Positions 10,343-20,917 are shown, counted from the first letter of the stretch. The stretch is DNA of 33,060 bases from Nitrososphaeraceae archaeon (GCA_016782315.1 JADDOQ010000007.1:1-33060), one strand, 5' to 3'. The notes: generated by a model from the sequence alone, not told the origin. Program-made: numbers and translations.

Positions 10343-10654
10343 ATGCTTAAATGCCCTTTCCCTGATGTGGTACAATATCTCGAAATGAGATATTACGTTA
10401 AATGCAAACTAAACCCTAAAGACAGGCAAAAGCTACGGGATTCAATAAAAAACGGCTCTCTAGGCAGTGGCACAGTTTTCCATGAGGGAATGCAAACAGC
10501 GTTGAGAGAGGGGACCATTTATGACGATGGTGTGGTGCATTTTATTGAGGTTTGCTATTGCCTTGAGTATGGTTTGTACCCAATGGCCATGGAAATTCCC
10601 GAGCTAAGCAAATACTTTGGGGATGTTGTTGAGGTAAGGGATGCGCGCGTTTGA
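10343..10654 (+). CDS. Hypothetical protein (first part of overlapping pair or split gene)
   Basis: 103 aa ATG ORF of visibly higher GC than its flanks; stop TGA overlaps next ORF's TTG. Confidence 0.6.
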   Translation: MLKCPFPDVVQYLEMRYYVKCKLNPKDRQKLRDSIKNGSLGSGTVFHEGMQTALREGTIYDDGVVHFIEVCYCLEYGLYPMAMEIPELSKYFGDVVEVRDARV

Positions 10655-11094
10655 GAAACCACTGCACAATGGAGTGTGAGTTTTGCGATTGCACAAGGAA
10701 CGTGAAATTGCCGGGCAAGTCCTTGGTTGAGGAACTGGGCATAGACACAGAAGAGCCCGAAAAGGATGCTTTTGTGGACATTGGCAGAATAAACCTAAAC
10801 AGAAAGAAGCAGGGTATGGGGATTCATGGGTTAGGAAACGTTATGGAGACAATGAAAAACGGAAACAAGGTAAAGCCAATATTTGCCGCGGCTGCCGTTT
10901 CGGGATTGTTTGCCATATTTTATGACTATGATGATGATGATTACCTGAGTGTCAAGAACATTTCGGATACGGCGGAAGCCAAAAAACTGCTAAAGTCAAT
11001 TGGGCTGGATGTGTGCTATGATGTGGAGTCGATGAAAGCAGCTGCAGCCAAATCCTCATTAGCCAAGGGTTGCAGGTGGTCTAATGTTGTTTAG
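10651..11094 (+). CDS. Hypothetical protein (second part)
   Basis: 147 aa; CEFCDCTRNVKLPGKSLVEELGI... ; TTG start overlaps the previous stop as TTGA. Confidence 0.6.
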   Translation: MRNHCTMECEFCDCTRNVKLPGKSLVEELGIDTEEPEKDAFVDIGRINLNRKKQGMGIHGLGNVMETMKNGNKVKPIFAAAAVSGLFAIFYDYDDDDYLSVKNISDTAEAKKLLKSIGLDVCYDVESMKAAAAKSSLAKGCRWSNVV

Positions 11095-11432
11095 CCTAGA
11101 TATTCTCCAGTGAACTTGTGTTATCATGTCACCCAAACCCGCGGTTATGCTTAAAGCCATGGTGATGCCATATTCCGATTTTTGGGCTTTTTGTTTATGG
11201 GCCCATAAATGATGCATGGGATCTGATTGCGGTTGCAATGGATATGTACCATCAGAATAGTTTTCGGTTCACCCTGAATTTATTTTGAAGTAGGTGCCAT
11301 ATCTAAATCAACAGAACACTTATAGTGCTACAAAAATGTTTAGCTATTCAACTATGATTTCGCATGTACTCTATTGGTAAGAATTAATATATTAAAAACA
11401 TGAATCAAAATTGAGCAACATTTGGGCCTGAA

Positions 11433-11839
11433 ATGTTTGATGAATTGGTTGACATGCTTCAAGACATTTCTATAGACATTTGGATACGAGTGGGTGTTGC
11501 AAATGCGCTTTTTATGATTTCTATTAACAAGACGCCAGAAATAAAATAAAGGGCTGTCAAAATATTAAAAGAAACAATATCCAAAGAAAAATAGGATAAA
11601 AGTGCAAGGACGTTGTTATTTGAGATCTTGTAAATTTTAAAGACGAAGGATCTTCATCTTTTATCAAAGGGCTTTTTGAAGATAAACTACTGGATGAATC
11701 TATCGTTACTTATGATGGTGTTTGTGATGTATATGAAGTAAACTATGATAATAATCTTGAAACAGGTAAAATCAAAAATCCTCTCCGCATTTTCAAAGAA
11801 GATGGCTTTTATCGAAAGTCCAACAGGACGGTTTCTTGA
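11433..11839 (+). pseudogene. HEAT-repeat-like protein remnant
   Basis: FDELVDMLQDISIDIWIRVGVANALFMISINKTPEIK*RAVKILKETISKEK*DKSARTLLFEIL* then another frame KDEGSSSFIKGLFEDKLLDESIVTYDGVCDVYEVNYDNNLETGKIKNPLRIFKEDGFYRKS; multiple stops and a frameshift. Confidence 0.6.
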
Positions 11840-11916
11840 ACGATTTCATCCAGCGTTTTTCCATGCAGGTATTTTTGTGCTACAGTAAATCTGATTTTGG
11901 GAGTAACTTTGGTCAT
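11809..11916 (-). pseudogene. Truncated HTH-protein N-terminus
   Basis: MTKVTPKIRFTVAQKYLHGKTLDEIVQETVLLDFR*; KIRFTVAQKYLHGKTLDEIVQET resembles the first helices of archaeal HTH proteins, then stops where the recognition helix should be. Confidence 0.45.
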
Positions 11917-11947
11917 GAATGTTATGTTGTTGTTTTGTTAATAAGGA

Positions 11948-11996
11948 TAGTCATTTTTACGGTCATTACGGTCATTTTTATAGTCATTTTAGTCAG
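11948..11996. repeat. Degenerate direct repeats around (T/C)RGTCATT(T)
   Basis: tagtcattttta-cggtcatta-cggtcattttta-tagtcatttta-gtcag: five GTCA cores in 49 bp. Confidence 0.75.
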
Positions 11997-12099
11997 TTTT
12001 TTCTAGGTCAAATTGTTATATTAAAAATATATTAGTACAGTTAATTTTGTGGTATTTTTAGTTAAAATATATTTGAAATCTGTAGAATTAAAGAATCCA

Positions 12100-13782
12100 T
12101 CAGATTTCTATCTGCCATCCTTCATAAAGGTCTTTGAACCAGGTGTCTGCATCTGTCATACCATCATTATATAGCTTCTCCAAGGTCGTAGGAGTAAAAT
12201 CGCTTGCCTTGCCAAAGATGGTGTCCTTGTCATCTTGTCTATCAATACGGTATACCCTTACTCTAAACTTATCTTTTACAAGACTAGAAAGATTTCTTCT
12301 CTTTTTAACATCACGTTTTGTTGATTCACCTGTGATTTCGAGGATTTCATTTATCTGTTCGTCGTCTACTTTTCCTGTTTCCTTTGCTAGTTTTATCAAT
12401 CGTCTTGTAAGGTCGACATAATCTGTTACAAGGTGAGCCACTTTTTCATCGTATACGGATCTGTCGTGAAACCTGAGATCATTCATTCTATCTTCAATTT
12501 TGTCTTTGTATTTTGGAATAGGGTCATCTTGGGTCTCTACAGCAGGATAAAGATTTGCAATGAATATCTCAAGATCTGGAATTTTGGGGATGGTTGGTGA
12601 TTGTCTGGGTTTATCATTTTGGTATATCTCACTTTCATGTATTCCGGTTTTATCATAATCTATGCCATTGGCTTCAAAGTAATCGACCCAAAAGTCTTTA
12701 TGTTTTTGTATCAGTTCTCTTAAAGGCGTGTTGCTTAGAAATGCTCCATCCCAAAATGTTCTTTTTTCTTTTGAAACAAGATCATACAAGATTGTATGGT
12801 GGCTTGAATAGGGAAAAAGACAACTAGACATTAAAATGTCATTGTCGATTCCATTGTAAGAAACTACATGTATTCTATCATCGTTGTTTTCATCACCATA
12901 AAGAGAAGTCCATATGTGCTCTTGAGAATTAATGCTGAGATCATCACTTTTGTCTCTACTATTGGTTGCTACAGTAGTAGTATCAGTAAGAGAAGAAGAA
13001 TCAGAGGTAGGAATACTCTTGGAAAGAATTTGTTTGTCGATATTTTTACCATTGTTAGAAATCTCTTTGATATGTTCTATTACATGCTTTGCAAGCAGTT
13101 TGTTTTGCGTTACGTCTTTGCCACAGATATCGCATGTTCTCTTGTAACTTCGATAACTATCAAATGTAACAGCAGTGGAGCAATCTTTTACATCTACTGA
13201 TAGTAACAAAAGCCTTGGCTGGTTTTTTTCAAAATCTGTCTTTATCGGATAATTAATATTTTTTTCCATAAGGTTCATCAAAGGTTTATAATCATATGAA
13301 AGAAAGTTGTTGAGGTGGCTAAAATATTTGGTATCGGCTTTAAAAAAAGAATTACACAGGTTAGGTGACATGCCTCCAAAAGGTGGGGTCAAGCAGGCTA
13401 GCTCATAAAAAGACCAATATCTTCTTGCAGCCTCAGCTGATGCAAGTCCACTATTAAAAAATCTAAGGCCATTCCAAAAAAGGTCAAACATTGGATTTGA
13501 TTCAGCGTATGTATGTGCCTTAAAGTTATTCCAAAATTCCTTGAGCTTTGAAGGTGAATCATCCCATTTGCCGTTGTTTTTTAAAACATAGTTTACCAAA
13601 AATACTGCGTTAATGGCTCCTATGGAAACTCCTGCAACAATATCAAAAAACTGTTGCTGTTGTTCAGTATTATTATTGTTTTCGTTTACTGCTCTGCTCT
13701 TTTTTGCATTTTTAAAAAGGTTGTTATAGATTGACTGTAAAACGCCTATTTCATAATATCCCATGGCTCCTCCCCACTGCAA
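12100..13782 (-). CDS. Patatin-like phospholipase, with an embedded C2H2-like motif
   Basis: QWGGAMGYYEIGVLQ, nucleophile elbow GVSIG, WDGAFLSNTPL; also CDICGKDVTQNKLLAKHVIEH insert. Coding similarity (KQRALILQWGG) extends upstream of the listed TTG start. Confidence 0.85.
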   Translation of the reverse strand: MQWGGAMGYYEIGVLQSIYNNLFKNAKKSRAVNENNNNTEQQQQFFDIVAGVSIGAINAVFLVNYVLKNNGKWDDSPSKLKEFWNNFKAHTYAESNPMFDLFWNGLRFFNSGLASAEAARRYWSFYELACLTPPFGGMSPNLCNSFFKADTKYFSHLNNFLSYDYKPLMNLMEKNINYPIKTDFEKNQPRLLLLSVDVKDCSTAVTFDSYRSYKRTCDICGKDVTQNKLLAKHVIEHIKEISNNGKNIDKQILSKSIPTSDSSSLTDTTTVATNSRDKSDDLSINSQEHIWTSLYGDENNDDRIHVVSYNGIDNDILMSSCLFPYSSHHTILYDLVSKEKRTFWDGAFLSNTPLRELIQKHKDFWVDYFEANGIDYDKTGIHESEIYQNDKPRQSPTIPKIPDLEIFIANLYPAVETQDDPIPKYKDKIEDRMNDLRFHDRSVYDEKVAHLVTDYVDLTRRLIKLAKETGKVDDEQINEILEITGESTKRDVKKRRNLSSLVKDKFRVRVYRIDRQDDKDTIFGKASDFTPTTLEKLYNDGMTDADTWFKDLYEGWQIEI

Positions 13783-14219
13783 TATTAGTGCTCTTTGTTT
13801 TGTAGGAACACTGAATGTATCACCGTTTTTATTCTTTGCAAATGCCAGTAATTTCTCGTTTTTTTGGGCTATTGGATGTAATTTGCATTAACCTTATACT
13901 TATAGATATCTTTTTCTACTTTTTTGAAGCATAATAGATTAACTAGTTTATATTAACAATTCAAATTTTAGAGTCGTGAATACATTTTTTGTTTTTATTG
14001 TTTTATTTGTGGTACATTAATCTACTAGCGATAAACTTTTTTCAATATGCTATTATCATAAATTTATTTGACCTTTTGATGCTATGGCCTTTTTTTAAAT
14101 GGGTTTTTTGTTGCGATAATGATATTTTTCCGAGGATTGTTTACCATATCAATGATTTTAAAATTCAACAAAGATAAAAGATTGAGTAATTTTATTCTTA
14201 ATTTTAAAAATATGTTGAA

Positions 14220-14902
14220 TTGGTGGTGTTAACTTAAGCCCTTATTTCCCTGTTGTGTTGACATGCAAACAGGTTCAACCAGTTTTGCACATGCTCTAGT
14301 TTGCATTTCTTCCTTTTGCATGGAAAACAGTCGTCAAAGCATCCGGTCCTGTCCCTGATGTACTGCATTGTTCTCTCAACCAGACTCTTTTCATTGGGGG
14401 AATGTATGTGTGGTGGCCGAGGATCAGGAACCTGCAAGCCTGTGGATACCAGGTGCCTCCATCTGTGGAAACAGGATGCTTTCCATTAATCCTGACCAAG
14501 CAAGCCCGAAATGAATCTCTCTGCCATAAGCATGTTTCTCTCCCTGGATATGTCTACTGCCAAAATTCCCTTGTTTTCAGGCTCTACCGCAACCCATAGC
14601 CACACATATCCGGAGCCAACCTTGATGATGGTTTCATCGATTATGAATTCGGATATCCTTGCCGTCTTTCTCCCGACTTTCTTTGGTTTGTGTCCCTGTA
14701 TCCATTTCCATGTTGCAACGTGGCTTCTTTTGACTGTGTGCAAAAACGACAATGCTTTGGAGGCGTTCCTACAGGACAAACCAAGAAAGTACAATTACAA
14801 CCCATGGCCAATGTGTTCTGAGGATGTCCTGTTTCTCGTATTGGACATGCAAGAAAAGGGGCATCTTCAAGATATAAGATTTCCTAAAGTTAACAGGACC
14901 AA
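14220..14902 (-). mobile_element. Degenerate insertion sequence with DDE transposase (IS6/IS240-like), frameshifted
   Basis: Reverse frames contain RTHWPWVVIV / YFLGLSCRNASKALSFLHTVKRSHVATWKWIQ...ISEFIIDETIIKVGSGYVWLWVAVEPENKGILAVDISRERNM / RINGKHPVSTDGGTWYPQACRFL / HSPNEKSLVERTMQYIRDRTGCFDDCFPC. Imperfect TIRs 14220-14239 ttggtggtgttaacttaagc and rc of 14883-14902 ttggtcctgttaactttagg (16/20). Confidence 0.8.
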
Positions 14903-15026
14903 AATAGGTGTAGTTTGATGCATTAAACAGTAAAGCACTACATATCAAACCCAAAAACTTGCGAAAATCCAAAACTGTGTTTCAAAGACAAGAAAAGAAC
15001 ATAACACAAAGACAAGCCTGGGCATG

Positions 15027-16505
15027 TTAGCCGACGCCAGATGTTTGTTTCTTGTCAATAGGAACTATTCTAAATATAGTCCCTTGTGTGTCGTCAAATG
15101 TTAGCACATACAGATGACCGTCATAAGGATTTGCCTTAAGATCTGTAATCGCGCCAAAACCTTTTCCAAATGTTATTTGGCTAAGGGAATCAGAACCGTT
15201 TGCAACTCCATCTGCAAGTTGGCCGGCGGGAAGCAGCAAACCTGTTCTTTGTGCATTGAGTTTAAAGTGGTAGATGTTTCCGTTTTTTGCATCGGAAACA
15301 AACATGTCATTTTTGTATGAGTTCCCCAGCTTGTCTGAATCAAGAAATGTGATTCCAGTCGGAACCACCTTCTGAAACCAAGTAAATTGGGGAGTGTTAT
15401 ATTTTCCTTTCCCGCCAAAGTCGACTAAATCATTTGGATGAAGAGGTGCAGCATGCCTTTCAGTTTGGGATGTGTTATAGCTGCGAAGCCACATGCCATC
15501 AACCTTATCATAGCCGCTGTTAAACCCGGGTTCAACCATGTTGATTTCATCACCAAATGACAAGCCAATTTGTGTATCCCATAAAATTCCTGTTATCGGA
15601 TCAAAAGCAAGTCCAAAACTATTCCACATCCCATAGGAATAGTAAATGCTCAATGGAAACCTATCTCCCAAGATGCCTGGGAGAATTGGATGGCCATCTT
15701 GACTAACCCTTAGTATTCCACTGGTTCCGTCGGGATCACTTCCATTTTGGATATTTTGCGCTTTGGTAATGTGTCCATTGACACCAACACTTCCTATAGT
15801 AAGATACACATTATCATCAGGTCCGATAACTACCTTACCACCGTTACCAATAGCTCCTGGTGTTGCCGGAAGATCAAGCAACAGTTTTGGGTTTACTAAC
15901 TTGTCATTTACCAATTCATACCTATATAGGACGTTACCTAGTGGTTGTTTTCCCTCTGCAATATCTTCACCGATATTTGTCTTGGAATGGGTGTAGTATA
16001 GGAAAACATACGTGACATTGTTATAGATGTTACCTGATTTATTGTGGTTCGACAAATGATCTGTGGTAAGAGAGGGGGCGACCGCGATGCCTAACATGCC
16101 TCTATGAGCGTCTGTGGCCACGCTTACATTAAGCAGAGGTTGTTGCAGTTCGTTGCTGTTTAGGATTCTTCGTACTGTGCCTTCATCTTTCTCAGTGACT
16201 AGTATATCATTAGGGCCTAAAAAGTCCATGCTGGTTGGATAATCTAATCCTCTGAAAACCACTTCTGCCTTTAGGCTATGATCAAGTATTGTCGGTCCTT
16301 CAGGAGACGGCAGACCAACGTCGGGATATTTTAAAGTCAAGGCTTTTGCAAAATGGCTATGATCATACTGTATCAGATCCGGATTTTTGCTTGTCATTGA
16401 TACAAAAAACAACGCAAAGACTGCTGCTGCAACCAAAACTGTGTTGGCTGAGGAAGAAGAAGAAAACAACGTTGGTATGGAGTTAGGCATTGTCATTCTT
16501 ACCAC
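15027..16505 (-). CDS. PQQ-dependent sugar dehydrogenase / glucose-sorbosone dehydrogenase family
   Basis: VVFRGLDYPTSMDFLGPNDILVTEKDEGTVRRI...HRGMLGIAVAPS...GDEINMVEPGFNSGYDKVDG is characteristic; N-terminal hydrophobic anchor. Confidence 0.9.
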   Translation of the reverse strand: MVRMTMPNSIPTLFSSSSSANTVLVAAAVFALFFVSMTSKNPDLIQYDHSHFAKALTLKYPDVGLPSPEGPTILDHSLKAEVVFRGLDYPTSMDFLGPNDILVTEKDEGTVRRILNSNELQQPLLNVSVATDAHRGMLGIAVAPSLTTDHLSNHNKSGNIYNNVTYVFLYYTHSKTNIGEDIAEGKQPLGNVLYRYELVNDKLVNPKLLLDLPATPGAIGNGGKVVIGPDDNVYLTIGSVGVNGHITKAQNIQNGSDPDGTSGILRVSQDGHPILPGILGDRFPLSIYYSYGMWNSFGLAFDPITGILWDTQIGLSFGDEINMVEPGFNSGYDKVDGMWLRSYNTSQTERHAAPLHPNDLVDFGGKGKYNTPQFTWFQKVVPTGITFLDSDKLGNSYKNDMFVSDAKNGNIYHFKLNAQRTGLLLPAGQLADGVANGSDSLSQITFGKGFGAITDLKANPYDGHLYVLTFDDTQGTIFRIVPIDKKQTSGVG

Positions 16506-16718
16506 TTTTAATGTATATTATATTTATAAACAACGTGTAAGGCCGAAAAGACTCATTAATCTTTTTGTTAATGTTTTTAAAAACGTGGTTTAGATATCCA
16601 TCCATATAGGAAATTTGTGTATTTTTATAGATTATGAGACAATAATTTTCTGGACATTATTCAGAACTTTGTTGGAATAGATCCGGATACCCATAAGAAA
16701 ACATCTAAAATCATAGAC

Positions 16719-17672
16719 ATGACAAACCCAAAAGACCTGTACTCGCTATCTGCAGATGAACTAAAATACTTGGAGAATTTGGAAAAAACTGATGAAGTGA
16801 ACATGGATTATTTGTTCAATGGCCACAAGAACATCATAGTCAGTACAGGAAAAATTCCATTTCACATAACTAATGCCTTCTATCTTTGGTATATGGCAAA
16901 AATACGATAGCATGTATCGAATGATAATTCTGGACAAAAACTAGCCATTATAATAAACCATGCAGACAAACTACTTGACGATGGCATATACAAGAATCGC
17001 CTAAACGATTTGCTGCTGTCATTTCGTCTTTATCATACCCAGTCTTTAATAACACTTCTATATGGTGACGGATTGTTTGACTATAATCCTTCTTTTGATT
17101 TTACTACCATAATTGTGTCAAACATGCCTTCTGGCAAATATGAAAAACTATTTAAGGATAGGTTAGTCGATAATCCCTGCTCTAGCCCATTTTACCATGA
17201 TCTGGGACATTCGGAATTTCTCTTATTCCTGGAAAGCATGAGGCATCCTTTGGCATTTAGAAGAACTTCAAAAAGCCTGGAAGAGACAATAAAAGAAATA
17301 AAGGATACTTAATCAAAAATCGGTGATATATTATCAGCTAATGGTTTTGACATAAATAGACATGTGATAATTACTGGAGAAACCTCGGATCATAATGTCG
17401 ACATATTGGCAAAAAAGAACAATCTTTCCTATCTCATAGACATAAAGAGTCTTCATGAAATTTCCGTTCTCCAGAGAATGCATATTGCAAAAACTGTGTA
17501 TAAAGCAGTAGATGTAAAAAGAGATCACAATGAAAAATTGGGAGTAGTCTATACCGGTCCAAGGCCATTTCCAGAAACAGAGAAGGTTGCTGACAAATAT
17601 GCGGATTTTTCTGTACACGTTGATGATTTGCAATCTTTTTTGGACAATCCAAGGTACAATTTACACCCATGA
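16719..17672 (+). pseudogene. PD-(D/E)xK nuclease-like protein interrupted by two in-frame stops
   Basis: ORFs 16719-16910, 17010-17312 and 17364-17672 lie in one frame, separated only by TAG (16908-16910) and TAA (17310-17312). C-terminal VDILAKKNNLSYLIDIKSL gives D-x12-DxK. Confidence 0.75.
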
Positions 17673-18722
17673 AGAAAATACAAAAAAATAAAATTGAACG
17701 ACAAGGAAAAATTACAGAATCAAAAAAAGGAGTAGCAGTAATTGTAGCGTCATCATTCTCAATCATCAAGTTACATTTAACAAATTTCAACTAATCCTAA
17801 CCTCTGATCAAGCTAAAAGATTCCGTTTAAGATAATAGATCATTATATCTTATTTTGCGAATCCATTAATCTCTTTTTGCTGATCTAATAATATGGATAT
17901 TAACGGTCAATTTATCGAGTTATAATGAGTTTTGAGGATGATTCAACAAAGAGCAGCAATTGCACCAAAACAATCTGAATACAGCGGTCGAATGGCCGCC
18001 GCCAATCTTCATAATGAAACAATTTGTCTCCTTTGATAGTAAACCTGTTAGCAAAACCACTGTTTTAAACATCATAAAGTATGAAAGTTCTGGACGAACA
18101 TGAGATCCTCCTCGTTATAGTACCTTAGCCACTCAGAATGTACAATCTATACTTGTTTCTTTTTTTGTGCGGTTGGCAATCCGACTCGAATGCGAATTAG
18201 ATGAAGAATATGTGAAGGTGAATAAAATGAAACAGACCCCAATTCCAAATGTTTATGCTGCAGTGACCTGGATATAGACAGACACTATGCCATATTGGCT
18301 TCAGCCAGTGGTGCATTGGCAACAATATCCATCTATGAGGATTTGTTAAAAGAGGCAATAAAAATAACTAAGGACAAGGAGGGGTAGAAGATAAAAATAA
18401 TTGGACCGATCTCATATAAGAAGGGTGTTGCGACCCAATCGCAATAATATCACTAATTTCAAATTAGTATACAACTATAAAAAGGAATAGAAATTATTCT
18501 ATAATTCATTATTATTATTTCTGTTACCAGACGAAGTTGAGTGTTAATCAAGATATTTGAAGATTGGAATTTATTTGTTTTTATGATATATTTTGTATAA
18601 CTATATAATTTCATACAATAACACGATACTAACTCTTGTAACTTAGTTTACCGTATCGAGTATAAAAATAATGTACCTCAATAAATCGTCACAGAATATT
18701 ACTTTTTATACATCTGTTTTAC

Positions 18723-18914
18723 TTGGTATTTTATATGTTAAGCTTAAGATGTAGTGATGCAGGATTTGATTGTAGTAGAGTAATCAAAGGAGAGACAGAA
18801 GATGATATCATGAAAGAGGTATCTGAACATGCATCAACAGATCATGGTATAAGACCAGAAGACATGAATCCACAAATGATACATAAAATAAAAAACCTTA
18901 TCCAAGTTTCTTAA
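18723..18914 (+). CDS. DUF1059 family protein
   Basis: LRCSDAGFDCSRVIKGETEDDIMKEVSEHASTDHGIRP matches DUF1059. Confidence 0.85.
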   Translation: MVFYMLSLRCSDAGFDCSRVIKGETEDDIMKEVSEHASTDHGIRPEDMNPQMIHKIKNLIQVS

Positions 18915-18959
18915 TTCTATAGTAGAGTATTACAAAAATCAACAACCAACCAATTTATT

Positions 18960-20693
18960 TTGCTAATGACTAATACCACTAACTTTGAAAATAAAAATTT
19001 TTCAACCGAAATACTCTATGATACGCAAAATATAACGGAAACACTTGTCAAATTCTATAGTAATGCAAAGAGCAGATGTGATGGTTATGGAGTCATCAAT
19101 GGCCCCCCATTAATTATAGAATCTAACATAATTAATAATATTCTGCTAAATTTTAAATCAAAAGGTGGAAGAGTAAGGTATATCACAGAAGTTAAGGCAG
19201 ATAATATCAAATACTGTAAACAAATAATGGAATTTGTAGAGCTTAGACATCTTGAAGGAGTTAAAGGAGGAATGGCTGTATGCGATAATGAATATATAAC
19301 AACTGCAACTACTAGAGAATCTAATTCTTTTCCACATCTTTTTTATAGTAACGGCAAAGAAATAGTAGAGCAGCAGCAGCATATCTTTGAGATCCTTTGG
19401 GATAAAGCGATACCCTCCGAGGAAAGAATAAAAGAAATTGTGGAAGGAATTCCACGAGAACATACCGAAGTAATTATAAATACATTACAAACTAAAAAAG
19501 TTTATTTCGATTTAATAGATAAATCAGAAAAGGAAATTTTAATCATATTTCCTTCAATCAATGTAGTATATGGGCAAAAAAGATTAGGTATTATTGATTT
19601 ACTTAATCAAAAGGCAATTGAAGGGATAGAGGTTAAAATTCTAACACCAATAATAGAAGACATAAAGGAAATATTTTTTATAGACGACAAGGTCTCCTCC
19701 ACTAAACATAATACAGAAAATGGAAAAAGTGATAGATACAGAAAAAGATTCCTCATACAGGAAGTATCCCAACAACAAGAAATTAAATTTACAGTATTGA
19801 TTGTAGATAAAAAATATGTATTGACAATAGAGCTAAAAGATAATTCTAAATCATCTTTTGAAGAAGCTGTTGGTTTATCTACATATTCAAATAGTAAGCC
19901 AGGAGTGCTATCTTATGTATCAATCTTTGAAAACTTCTGGCAACAAACAGAATTATACGAAAAACTAAAAGTAAACGAAAAGATGCAAAAAGATTTTATC
20001 AATATAGCAGCACATGAACTTCGAACTCCTGTTCAATCTATTATGGGCTATACTCAACTTGCAATGAGTGTGTCTGAATATAATGAATTTGATAATGCAC
20101 ATGGCGGATTTTTAGAGACTGTAAACAGAAACGCTAACCAATTACACAAGTTAACTGAAGAAATACTTGACGTAGCAAAAATTGAATCCAGTACACTAAA
20201 TCTAAAGAAAAAATCATTCAATTTAATAGAAACAATAGAACATATTATCCGTGACTTTCAACAAAACAATAACAATACATTATGCATTCAAGGACCAATA
20301 ATAGAAAATCCATATGGAAAAGAAAAAGAAAATAGCGACAGTGTAATTATCGTTGCGGATATAGAAAGAATATCTCAGGTATTGTACAATATTTTAGATA
20401 ATGCTATAAAATTCACTAAAACTGCCGAGAAAATCATATCAATAACTATTAAAATAATTGGTGAATTAAAGAATAAGGAAGTTATGGTTCAAATCAGAGA
20501 TAGAGGAAAAGGAATAGACAAGGATGTATCATCAAACTTATTTACAAAGTTTATTTCCACATCTGCTGAAGGTACAGGTCTTGGGTTATTCATTTCAAAA
20601 AGCATTATTGAAGCACATGGTGGAAAGATGTGGGCCGAAAATAATGCGGATGTCAATGGTGCCACATTTTCGTTTAGCTTACCTGTAAATTAG
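18960..20693 (+). CDS. Sensor histidine kinase (HisKA + HATPase_c)
   Basis: FINIAAHELRTPVQSIMGYTQLA H-box, NILDNAIKFT N-box, DRGKGID and GTGLGLFISKSIIEAHGG G-boxes; N-terminal sensory region. Confidence 0.93.
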   Translation: MLMTNTTNFENKNFSTEILYDTQNITETLVKFYSNAKSRCDGYGVINGPPLIIESNIINNILLNFKSKGGRVRYITEVKADNIKYCKQIMEFVELRHLEGVKGGMAVCDNEYITTATTRESNSFPHLFYSNGKEIVEQQQHIFEILWDKAIPSEERIKEIVEGIPREHTEVIINTLQTKKVYFDLIDKSEKEILIIFPSINVVYGQKRLGIIDLLNQKAIEGIEVKILTPIIEDIKEIFFIDDKVSSTKHNTENGKSDRYRKRFLIQEVSQQQEIKFTVLIVDKKYVLTIELKDNSKSSFEEAVGLSTYSNSKPGVLSYVSIFENFWQQTELYEKLKVNEKMQKDFINIAAHELRTPVQSIMGYTQLAMSVSEYNEFDNAHGGFLETVNRNANQLHKLTEEILDVAKIESSTLNLKKKSFNLIETIEHIIRDFQQNNNNTLCIQGPIIENPYGKEKENSDSVIIVADIERISQVLYNILDNAIKFTKTAEKIISITIKIIGELKNKEVMVQIRDRGKGIDKDVSSNLFTKFISTSAEGTGLGLFISKSIIEAHGGKMWAENNADVNGATFSFSLPVN

Positions 20694-20917
20694 GTTTTTA
20701 CTGTTTTAAGAACGACATTTAGTTTTACCCTCTGTTTAATCCAATATATTACATTACCAACCCAACCAGGTCTATTAATTTAACAAAAATATGTATAATT
20801 TTAAATTGATTGTTCAACGCGCATTTGTTTCATCTTGGCCTTCTTAACGCAACTTTGGGCGATGTTCTAATCATTGTTAAAGATGATCCTTCACTCACCA
20901 AATGTTTTATGTCCTGT

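Noticed and set aside
11948-11996. Possible CRISPR array
   Set aside because: Units are 9-12 bp with no spacers.
12134-13200. Forward ORFs at 12134, 12594, 12868, 12932
   Set aside because: Antisense to the patatin-like CDS; low-complexity, no domain.
14301-14918. Forward ORFs in the IS region
   Set aside because: Antisense to transposase frames.
15114-16593. Forward and alternative reverse ORFs overlapping the sugar dehydrogenase
   Set aside because: Overlap a well-supported CDS and show no independent similarity.
16908-16910. TAG as a pyrrolysine codon
   Set aside because: A TAA also interrupts the same frame, no Pyl machinery is visible, and the context fits nonsense decay of a Gln codon.
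18081-18390. Possible decayed ORF (DLDIDRHYAILASASGALATISIYEDLLKEAIKITKDKEG*)
   Set aside because: Looks coding-like but too short and unrecognised to call; kept as a weak suspicion only.
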